Assembly (NCBI RefSeq): GCF_000243115.2
Contig: NZ_CP007035.1
Location: 620,001 to 684,000 of the forward strand
Direction of reading: 5' to 3'
Length of the DNA: 64,000 bases
From: Niabella soli DSM 19437
Lineage (GTDB): Bacteria > Bacteroidota > Bacteroidia > Chitinophagales > Chitinophagaceae
Part shown: one piece after another, positions 40,332-46,922 of the stretch
How positions within the stretch are numbered: position 1 is the stretch's first letter
How the letters are laid out: each line of letters starts with the position of its first letter
Program-made: the position numbers and the translations under genes
The notes under the pieces: model-generated
Seen by the model: only the letters and a program-made list of their open reading frames with translations
Database searches by the model: none
Told to the model about the DNA's origin: nothing

Positions 40332-40502
40332 GAGGTAATGCCCGTAATTAGGGCTGTTGTATAACTTAATTTTACTGCAGCTTGTTAAAGTTTGGTGTGA
40401 CAGGAGGACTTGGGAGACATTTCAATTTTGTTGTTGGTCGCACCAGTCCTACGTGTCCCACGTTTTTTAAAAGGACTTTTTGATTAGGCTCATTAAATTG
40501 AG

Positions 40503-40566
40503 CCCCGGCGGGGTGCCGGTTGGTAGAAAATAAATTAAGTGAATGGTTGCGGCCCGTAGGGCCACC
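40503..40566 (+). repeat. Dispersed repeat family III, copy b
   Basis: CCCC-gg-CGGGG hairpin, CCGGTTGGTAG, an A/T-rich spacer, then GCGGCCCGTAGGGCCAC. The module order and spacing are as at 25027-25090. It lies in the spacer between two convergent genes. Confidence 0.7.
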
Positions 40567-40590
40567 AGGTGTTAAAAAAGGTTTTTATCT

Positions 40591-41037
40591 TTATTTCAAA
40601 TATTTCTTCAGATCCCGCTCCACATCCCGTTTTTTAATGGATTCGCGCTTGTCGTAAAGCTTTTTCCCTTTGGCCAGGCCGATCTCAATTTTTACAAGGT
40701 TGCGGTCATTCATATAAATGCGTAACGGAATAAGGGTGTATCCCTTTTCCTTTAGTTTGGCTTCTATTTTTTTGATCTCACGTTTCTGCAATAATAATTT
40801 CCGGTCGCGGTCCGGGTCGTGATTGTTGACGGTGCCATGGGAATAGGGAGCAATATGCAGGCTTTTGATCCAGATCTCTCCTTTATGAATAATGCAATAA
40901 CTATCGTTAAAACTGGCCCTGCCATCACGCAATGATTTTACTTCCGTACCAAGTAATACCAGGCCGGCCTGATAGGTGGCATCTATAAAATATTCATAGT
41001 ATGCGGAACGGTTCTTTATGGAAAGTTGGTTGGCCAA
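40591..41037 (-). CDS. smpB: SsrA-binding protein SmpB
   Basis: A 148-residue protein with the family core: KNRSAYYEYFIDATYQAGLVLLGTEVKSLRDGRAS at the start, GTVNNHDPDRDRKLLL in the middle and a basic tail KKRDVERDLKKYLK. It carries tmRNA to stalled ribosomes. No tmRNA gene was recognised nearby. It is followed on its convergent side by a spacer with a family III repeat. Confidence 0.96.
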   Translation of the reverse strand: MANQLSIKNRSAYYEYFIDATYQAGLVLLGTEVKSLRDGRASFNDSYCIIHKGEIWIKSLHIAPYSHGTVNNHDPDRDRKLLLQKREIKKIEAKLKEKGYTLIPLRIYMNDRNLVKIEIGLAKGKKLYDKRESIKKRDVERDLKKYLK

Positions 41038-41076
41038 CGGAAGGTTTAAATGTTTTAAAATTTAAATGCCTGTGCG

Positions 41077-41117
41077 CTGTAAACCTGTGAGGTTTTTAAA
41101 ACCTCACAGGTTTACAG
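41077..41117. repeat. Near-perfect 20-base inverted repeat
   Basis: CTGTAAACCTGTGAGG plus TTTT (41077-41096), one T, then the exact reverse complement (41098-41117). It fills most of the 92-base gap between accD and smpB. There is no T-run directly after it on the - strand, so it is more like a REP-type palindrome than a standard terminator, though it may stabilise or end the accD transcript. A cctgtgaggttt palindrome of this kind is common in Bacteroidota genomes, as far as I recall. Confidence 0.8.
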
Positions 41118-41129
41118 CCAGGCCAATAA

Positions 41130-42038
41130 TTAATTTCTGAAATGCCGGATGACCACTGCCAGCCGGTGCTTGAGATCGTGCCGGTTTACAATAAAATCCA
41201 AAAAGCCGTGCTCCAGTAAAAACTCGCTTCGCTGGAATCCATCCGGCAGATCTTTTTTAATAGTTTCTTTAATGACCCTGGGGCCTGCAAACCCAATAAG
41301 GGCGCCGGGTTCAGCAATATTCAGATCGCCCAGCATTCCGAAGGAGGCGGTGATGCCACCAAAAGAGGGATCGGTCAGAAAGGAAATATAAGGGAGCTGT
41401 GCATCCGTAAGCTGCGACAGCTTGCCGCTAGTTTTTGCCAACTGCATCAGGGAAAAGGCGCTCTCCATCATACGGGCGCCGCCGCTTTTGCAGATGCACA
41501 TAAACGGCAGGCGGTGCGCAATAGCATAATCAACGGCGCGGGCAAATTTTTCACCGGCAACGCTGCCGAGGGAACCGCCGATAAAGGCAAAATCCATAGC
41601 CGCGATCACCATTCCTTCGCCCTCAATTTGCCCCACTGCCACGCGCATGGAATCATCCATATCCGTTTTGCTCCAAAAATCTTCCAGTCGCTTTTTGTAA
41701 GGTTTCAGATCGGTGAAGCCTAAAAAATCTCTTCCGCGAATATTATCAAACAGTTCTGTGTATTCCCCATTGTCAAATATAATTTCGTAATACTGCAAAC
41801 TGGTGATGCGATGGTGGTACCCACACTTGGGGCAAACATATTGTTGTTCCTTAAGTTCCGTTTGGGTGGATATATAATTGCATTCAGGGCATTTGGTCCA
41901 CAGTCCTTCCAGGGTTTCCCTTTTTTCAGAAGTTTTTGTGAGAATTCCTTTTTTGATTCTTTTGAACCAACCTGTTTTGTCATCAGTACCAGCGCTACCG
42001 CTTAAGTCGGCGTCAAAATCTTCAATTTCCTTGGACAT
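41130..42038 (-). CDS. accD: Acetyl-CoA carboxylase carboxyltransferase subunit beta
   Basis: A 302-residue protein with the N-terminal zinc ribbon (C50, C53, C69, C72) and the crotonase-like carboxyltransferase domain, including GGSLGSVAGEKFARAVDYAI and CKSGGARMMESAFSLMQLAKTS. It makes malonyl-CoA with AccA (not present here). It is probably transcribed on its own from a promoter near 42080, with smpB downstream. Confidence 0.96.
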   Translation of the reverse strand: MSKEIEDFDADLSGSAGTDDKTGWFKRIKKGILTKTSEKRETLEGLWTKCPECNYISTQTELKEQQYVCPKCGYHHRITSLQYYEIIFDNGEYTELFDNIRGRDFLGFTDLKPYKKRLEDFWSKTDMDDSMRVAVGQIEGEGMVIAAMDFAFIGGSLGSVAGEKFARAVDYAIAHRLPFMCICKSGGARMMESAFSLMQLAKTSGKLSQLTDAQLPYISFLTDPSFGGITASFGMLGDLNIAEPGALIGFAGPRVIKETIKKDLPDGFQRSEFLLEHGFLDFIVNRHDLKHRLAVVIRHFRN

Positions 42039-42072
42039 AGATAAATTCCTTGTTTAAAATGTATTTGAGCGA

Positions 42073-42080
42073 CAAATATA
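42073..42080 (-). promoter_or_regulatory. Candidate -7 element of accD
   Basis: On the - strand these bases read TATATTTG, a full match to TAnnTTTG, about 35 bases before the accD start. A TTTG at -33 is not clear. Confidence 0.4.
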
Positions 42081-42151
42081 CGTATTGTTCTTTTTTAACC
42101 ATTGAATGCGTTGTTCAGTGTAAATTCTATCCTCTTTTGAAAAAACGGATA

Positions 42152-42661
42152 CTAAACCACAATCCCGGCCTTTTTTGCCAGCCAACTGTTCTTTATGGGT
42201 ATGATCCAGTCGTTTTCCAGTTCGGCCTTATTGAGTACCAGGTTATTGAAATAAAGTGAATCGGGCGTCAGGATATTTCCAGTCAACGCATGTTTTACCT
42301 GCTGCAACGGAATGATCTCTATCTTATTCTTTTTAACAAAAGCAAGGTTTTGGCGGTCGAAGAAGTCGACCTTATAATGCTCGCCCAGTTTTTTTATAAA
42401 ACGAACAGAACTGTCGGTGCTGCATCCGCTTACGGTAACATGAGTTTCATCAGCCATAAGGACCACAAATTGCCCGAAGAATAAATAACCGGCAGCTTTT
42501 ACTTCATCATTATGACTTACCCAGGCTTTTGCAAAATCCCGGATCAGCTCATCAGCTTCCAGGGCTTCGGACAGGCTCAACAACCGGCTGGATTGGTACA
42601 CCCAAACCCGGGAGTAGGGGGAGAAGTCGGGATTTAAAAGTTGTTTATATTCTAAATTCAT
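42152..42661 (-). CDS. Conserved Bacteroidota protein of unknown function
   Basis: A 169-residue soluble protein. It begins MNLEYKQLLNPDFSPYSRVWVYQSSRLLSLSEA and contains FAKAWVSHNDEVKAAGYLFFGQFVVLMADE and VSGCSTDSSVRFIKKL. I recognise it as a family widespread in Bacteroidota that is often mislabelled an ABC transporter ATPase; no Walker motifs are present, so that name is not supported. The conserved W-x-H (AWVSHN) and CSTDSS segments look like a small active site. It lies between accD and the Fe-S CCG gene, all on the - strand. Confidence 0.75.
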   Translation of the reverse strand: MNLEYKQLLNPDFSPYSRVWVYQSSRLLSLSEALEADELIRDFAKAWVSHNDEVKAAGYLFFGQFVVLMADETHVTVSGCSTDSSVRFIKKLGEHYKVDFFDRQNLAFVKKNKIEIIPLQQVKHALTGNILTPDSLYFNNLVLNKAELENDWIIPIKNSWLAKKAGIVV

Positions 42662-42752
42662 TGTGTTCGATTTTAAAACCCCGCCCGGATGAACCCCTTT
42701 CGGACGGGTATCAGAAAGTTAAGGAGTATTAAGGCCTTCTGTCAGTGATTGG

Positions 42753-43532
42753 CTATTCTATTTCTGCGGCTATGATCTCCGCTATATCCAGCACTTTTAC
42801 CGAATCCTCTTTTTCAGCATTTTTTACCCCATCCGTCATCATGGTATTGCAAAAAGGACAGGCGGACGCGATCACTTCGGCTCCTGTGTTAAGCGCTTCC
42901 CGGCTGCGCTCCAGGTTTACGCGCGTAGTACCTTTTTCTTCTTCCTTAAACATTTGCGCACCACCGGCGCCGCAACACAATCCTTTACTGCGGCAGCGTT
43001 TCATTTCTACCAGCTCGGCATCCAGCAACTCCAGTACTTTTCTGGGCGCCTCGTAAATATCATTGGCGCGGCCAAGATAACAACTGTCGTGGTAGGTGAT
43101 CTTTTTCCCTTTGAAAGAGCCGCCTTCTTTTAATTTTATACGGCCCTCTTCAATTAACTGCTGTAAAAACGTGGTGTGGTGCACCACCTCGTAGTTGCCG
43201 CCCAGTGCGGGATATTCATTCTTTAATATATTAAAACAGTGTGGGCAGGCCGTTACAATTTTTTTTATATTGTAGCCGTTCAGGATCTGGATGTTCTGGT
43301 AAGCCATCATCTGAAATAAAAACTCATTACCTGCACGACGCGCCGGGTCGCCGGTGCAAAGTTCCTCTTTTCCCAAAATAGCATATTGAATACCCGCTTT
43401 GGCGAGCATGGCGGCAAACGCCCGGGTAATCCGCTGTGCACGCTGGTCGAAACTGCCGGCACATCCCACCCAAAAAAGCACTTCAGGGCTTTCGCCTTTC
43501 ACAAAAAGATCCGCAACGGTTGGTACACTCAT
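42753..43532 (-). CDS. Fe-S binding CCG-domain protein (heterodisulfide reductase B-like)
   Basis: A 259-residue protein with two cysteine-rich CCG-type regions. The first includes VGCAGSFDQR, ELCTGDPARR and ACPHCFN; the second HDSCYLGR, GLCCGAGG and SACPFCNT. Such domains bind a non-cubane or [4Fe-4S] cluster in HdrB, LldE/GlpC-like electron-transfer proteins. Family members in Bacteroidota usually stand next to a ferredoxin-domain partner, but here the flanking genes are unrelated and the partner would have to be elsewhere. It may link quinone or thiol pools to an oxidation step; this is unproved. Confidence 0.85.
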   Translation of the reverse strand: MSVPTVADLFVKGESPEVLFWVGCAGSFDQRAQRITRAFAAMLAKAGIQYAILGKEELCTGDPARRAGNEFLFQMMAYQNIQILNGYNIKKIVTACPHCFNILKNEYPALGGNYEVVHHTTFLQQLIEEGRIKLKEGGSFKGKKITYHDSCYLGRANDIYEAPRKVLELLDAELVEMKRCRSKGLCCGAGGAQMFKEEEKGTTRVNLERSREALNTGAEVIASACPFCNTMMTDGVKNAEKEDSVKVLDIAEIIAAEIE

Positions 43533-43608
43533 AATCCTCTTTTCAATTGCAACGAAGGTATAATAATTCTCTATTATTAAGCCGGGTGATTATATTTGTA
43601 ACTAACTC

Positions 43609-44652
43609 ATGAGTGTAAAGACGTTTTTTAGCAGGATCGCCAATTGGGAATTATGGAGTTTCAATGTTATCTATGCCCCGATCAGTCCGGTTTGGCTGTG
43701 GTATGCTATTCGTAGCCGGGCATTTTGGTTCTTTACTCCCAGCAATCCCACGATTGATTTTGGCGGTTTTGAGGGAGAGGGGAAAAAGGAAATGTACGAC
43801 CAGTTGCCGGCAGATGTAATCCCCAAAACTATTTACATAAAGAATGACTGGCCCTTTGCAGCAGTGCTGGATGCGATAGGGGCTAATGGTTTTCAATTTC
43901 CCTTTATTGTAAAACCGGATGTAGGAATGAAGGGTATCCTGTTTCGTATGATCCAGGACGAAGAACAGTTGGAGAAATACCATCAGCGGATACCCGTGGA
44001 ATATATCGTTCAGGAAAAAGTTGATTACCCGGTGGAAGTAAGTGTATTTTATTACCGGTACCCCTGGGAGCAAAAAGGTGTGGTGTCCGGGTTTATTCAC
44101 AAAGAATTATTGCAGGTAGCAGGTGATGGCAGGCGTACGCTGCGGCAACTGATCCAGGCGCATCCCCGTGCAAAATACCGGCTGGAAGAAATGACGCATC
44201 GCCATCAGCACCGGTACGACCGTGTTTTGCAGGAGGGTGAGATCTTTTATTTATCCTATGCGGGCAATCATAACAGGGGGGCGAAGTTTACGAACCTGCA
44301 GGAACAGATTGACGACGAGCTGCTAACGGTATTTGACCGGTTGAGCCATTATAACGAGAGTTTTTTTTACGGGCGTTATGATATCAAAACAACATCCGTT
44401 GAGGATTTGAAGAAAGGAAGAAATTTTCTTATTCTCGAATTTAACGGGGCGGGGGCGGAGCCCAATCATATTTACGATTGCGATATGAGCCTTGCGCAGG
44501 CATACAGGATCATATTGCAACATTGGAAAGCGCTTTACCGGATCAGCCGGTACAATAATCAGCAGGGCATTCCCTATTGGGGCTTCAGACGGGGCCGGGC
44601 TTTTTTGAAGGCGGCAAGGAAACATTTTAGATTACTGGAGGAATTTGATTAA
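43609..44652 (+). CDS. ATP-grasp domain protein (D-Ala-D-Ala ligase-like)
   Basis: A 347-residue protein. The central and C-terminal parts show the ATP-grasp pattern: FPFIVKPDVGMKGILFRMI (ATP-binding lysine), EYIVQEKVDYPVEVSVFYY and the metal-binding end FLILEFNGAGAEPNHIYD. The N-terminal 60 residues (WELWSFNVIYAPISPVWLWYAIRSRAFWFF) are aromatic and may lie at the membrane. Family enzymes join a carboxylate to an amine or thiol through an acyl-phosphate; the substrate here is unknown. It is divergent from the Fe-S protein gene (76-base gap), so shared regulation is possible. Confidence 0.78.
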   Translation: MSVKTFFSRIANWELWSFNVIYAPISPVWLWYAIRSRAFWFFTPSNPTIDFGGFEGEGKKEMYDQLPADVIPKTIYIKNDWPFAAVLDAIGANGFQFPFIVKPDVGMKGILFRMIQDEEQLEKYHQRIPVEYIVQEKVDYPVEVSVFYYRYPWEQKGVVSGFIHKELLQVAGDGRRTLRQLIQAHPRAKYRLEEMTHRHQHRYDRVLQEGEIFYLSYAGNHNRGAKFTNLQEQIDDELLTVFDRLSHYNESFFYGRYDIKTTSVEDLKKGRNFLILEFNGAGAEPNHIYDCDMSLAQAYRIILQHWKALYRISRYNNQQGIPYWGFRRGRAFLKAARKHFRLLEEFD

Positions 44653-44751
44653 GAAATCCGCAGATCTATATTGTTTTTCAATTGCCGTTGACTTGCCCTC
44701 CTACCGGCCTAAAGAATTCAGGCTTAGCGTACATAGCAACGAAACATTCTG

Positions 44752-44904
44752 TTAGCTTCCTCTTTGCGAACCCGTGTTTTGCTGTTTGCTTACGAAGCCC
44801 GCGCTTTTGGGTTTCTGGATGAACTTGGAGTTGGTGGAATTACCCGCAGTTTTTTGCGCTTTACCTTTTTTATCTTTCTGATTTTTTTGATTCAGTAATG
44901 ACAT
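44752..44904 (-). CDS. Small basic protein of 50 residues
   Basis: A short gene, ATG at 44904, TAA at 44752. The product MSLLNQKNQKDKKGKAQKT... continues with SKFIQKPKSAGFVSKQQNTG and ends SQRGS. It is rich in lysine, glutamine, serine and glycine with no acidic patches, and is likely disordered and nucleic-acid binding. I recall similar tiny basic proteins with a KF-[IT]-x-KP core in other Bacteroidota. It lies 30 bases before the start-distal end of the GNAT gene region, on the same strand. Length and composition support a real gene; the function is unknown. Confidence 0.6.
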   Translation of the reverse strand: MSLLNQKNQKDKKGKAQKTAGNSTNSKFIQKPKSAGFVSKQQNTGSQRGS

Positions 44905-44934
44905 GATGGCTTCTATTTTTTTATAAAGATAAGG

Positions 44935-45399
44935 TTAAATAAGGTTAATCCTGTAGCACAGGAAAGCATCGTCCGGCTGTTGTTGCTCAAAGCCGGTTTG
45001 TTCATACAAACGCTGCGCGGTAAAATTGTCGAAAGCCGTCTCCAGTTGAACAAAAGCAGCGCCGTCTTCCCGGGCAAAGTTCATTGCACAGCGGATCAGG
45101 GCTGCCCCCGCGCCGTTTTTACGATAAGCAGGATCTACAAACAGATCATTCAATATCCAGTTTTTTGTAGCACGCATAGAAGAGTAGGTTGGATAAAGTT
45201 GCGTAAATCCGATTGCTTTTTGTTTTCCGTCCGATTCAATAAAAGCGCCAAAAATTACAGATTCGTTATTGCGCAGCCGCGTTTCGATAAACTGTTCTGC
45301 CAGCGCGGGATCGGATGGTTGTTTATAGAACACGCGGTACTCATCAAAAAGAGGGGCGACCTGGGTCGCTTCAGCCGGTTGAATGCGTTTTATATTCAT
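44935..45399 (-). CDS. GNAT family N-acetyltransferase
   Basis: A 154-residue acetyltransferase read from ATG 45399 (MNIKRIQPAEATQ); the frame is open further upstream but without family similarity. Conserved parts are the acceptor strands GFTQLYPTYSSMRATKNWILNDLFVDPAYRKNGAGAALI, which contain the acetyl-CoA loop RKNGAG, and the C-terminal FDNFTAQRLYEQTGFE. The substrate is unknown. It is 41 bases beyond the ROK regulator gene in the same direction and may be co-transcribed with it. Confidence 0.87.
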   Translation of the reverse strand: MNIKRIQPAEATQVAPLFDEYRVFYKQPSDPALAEQFIETRLRNNESVIFGAFIESDGKQKAIGFTQLYPTYSSMRATKNWILNDLFVDPAYRKNGAGAALIRCAMNFAREDGAAFVQLETAFDNFTAQRLYEQTGFEQQQPDDAFLCYRINLI

Positions 45400-45439
45400 G
45401 GAGTAAAAATAGGAAAATGATAAATCAATAAATAAGCTC

Positions 45440-46666
45440 TTATTTAGTGTGCTCTTCAAAAAAATGGTTAACGCCTTCAACGGCGCAACCCAAAAGATTG
45501 GCGCTTATGCCAAGGTCGGACGAAACAATTTCCGTTTTTTCTCTTATTTGCAACATGCAATAAGTGTTAATGGATTGCAGCATGGGAAGGGTTATATATT
45601 CCCCGGCTGCGGCAATCCGGCCTTCCATAATGATCAATTCGGGGTTAAATATTTGTATCAGCGTGGAAATGGACTTTCCAATATTGCTTCCAACATTGGA
45701 AAGCAATTTAATGGCAAAAAGATCTCCCTTATTTGCCGCTTCAACAATCAACCGCGGTTCAATTTTTTCCAGCTCCTGGTTGCTGAGCTCTTTTAAAATT
45801 GAGTGTTGGCCTGCGGCAATACCTTCCTTGGCCATTTTGGCAAGGGCCACACCGGAGGCCACTGTTTCCAGGCATCCATGTTTCCCGCAATAACAAAGCG
45901 CGCCATTATCTTCAAAAGGGATATGTCCTATTTCGCCCGAAAAACCGGAAGCGCCCTTGCGCACTTCCCCGTCCATTATGATGCCCAATCCTACTCCCCA
46001 GTCCATTAATAATACCAGGGCGTTCTTTTTACCTTTGGCTTTTCCGCAATGTAATTCGCTCAAAGCTGCGGCGTTTACATCATTTTGAATAATTACAGGC
46101 ACCTTGAAGAAAGCGGCACAGTAATCCCGCAAAGGCCTGGTGTCATTATTGTCCGTTAAATAACCAAAATTTTCCCCGGTTTCAGGATTGGTTAGTCCGG
46201 GCAGGCACATGCTAACGCCTGCTAATTTTTCCTGCGGAATATTTGAATTTTTTACCAGCTCCTTTGCCTGTTTTAATACACTTTGAAAAGACTCCCTGTC
46301 TTTCGACAAAGAATAGGGGATGGCAACGGTTTTTCCCTGTGGCGCGAGTGTGTTGTCGAAAAGGCTGATATGCACCGTAAACAGTTCTATGTTTATGCAT
46401 AAAATATAAAACTTGCCGGCGGCCATTCCAAACAGATCGGGCTTTCGTCCGCCGTTTGAATTCCCGAGCCCTTTCTTTTCCACCCAGCTATCGTTTACCA
46501 GTTCTGAAAGCAATGCCAGGGTTGTGGGAGCGCTTAACTGTATTGCAGTACACACCTGGTGCACCGAAGCTTTTCCCAGTTTGAATAAATAATGGAGTAT
46601 GCGTATTTTATTAATTCCTGATTTGCCTTCTTTTTTTATTTTTTTTAATGCGTTGTTTTGGGTCAT
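45440..46666 (-). CDS. ROK family transcriptional repressor (NagC/XylR-like)
   Basis: A 408-residue regulator. A winged-helix domain at residues about 18-80 (INKIRILHYLFKLGKASVHQVCTAIQLSAPTTLALLSELV) precedes the ROK sugar-kinase-like domain. This has the nucleotide loop LLMDWGVGLG, the sugar and zinc region GEIGHIPFEDNGALCYCGKHGCLE, and NDVNAAAL. Such proteins repress sugar genes until they bind a sugar or sugar phosphate. It is divergent from susC with a 256-base AT-rich spacer that holds two palindromes (46813-46878), so it most likely controls the susCD locus and itself. Confidence 0.9.
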   Translation of the reverse strand: MTQNNALKKIKKEGKSGINKIRILHYLFKLGKASVHQVCTAIQLSAPTTLALLSELVNDSWVEKKGLGNSNGGRKPDLFGMAAGKFYILCINIELFTVHISLFDNTLAPQGKTVAIPYSLSKDRESFQSVLKQAKELVKNSNIPQEKLAGVSMCLPGLTNPETGENFGYLTDNNDTRPLRDYCAAFFKVPVIIQNDVNAAALSELHCGKAKGKKNALVLLMDWGVGLGIIMDGEVRKGASGFSGEIGHIPFEDNGALCYCGKHGCLETVASGVALAKMAKEGIAAGQHSILKELSNQELEKIEPRLIVEAANKGDLFAIKLLSNVGSNIGKSISTLIQIFNPELIIMEGRIAAAGEYITLPMLQSINTYCMLQIREKTEIVSSDLGISANLLGCAVEGVNHFFEEHTK

Positions 46667-46812
46667 GGTTTTAGGTTGAGTTAACAGATTTTACTAAAAG
46701 TAAGATAATTTATAAAAGATCAATAAAATAATTACAAAAGATTATATCAAATAAATAAAATATTTAATTTATATGGATAGTTTTAAAATTTTTATAGAAA
46801 AAATTGTTAATT

Positions 46813-46878
46813 ACAGAAACCTTCTGTTAAATTCGTAAGACCCTTTAAAAAAAATAAGGAATGGTCAAATTCCTTATT
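46813..46878. promoter_or_regulatory. Two palindromes in the ROK-susC divergent spacer
   Basis: ACAGAA-ACC-TTCTGT at 46813-46827 and AATAAGGAAT-GGTCAA-ATTCCTTATT at 46853-46878. The second has 10-base perfect arms and ends about 45 bases before the susC ATG. Their position between divergent genes makes them likely operators, most simply for the ROK regulator; no footprint evidence exists. Neither resembles the TAATTGT operator of the first locus. Confidence 0.5.
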
Positions 46879-46922
46879 AAACAAATTGTATTTGCTGTTT
46901 TTCATTTTATAAATTCAAACTA

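Noticed and set aside
41077-41117. Intrinsic terminator for accD.
   Set aside because: The stem is strong but no T-run follows directly on the - strand, so it is recorded as a repeat rather than as a terminator.
40332-41129. tmRNA gene next to smpB.
   Set aside because: No tRNA-like ends, CCA or tag-peptide frame could be found; the spacers are filled with repeat III and a palindrome.
42152-42661. ABC transporter ATPase.
   Set aside because: Database-style name for this family, but Walker A, signature and Walker B motifs are all missing.
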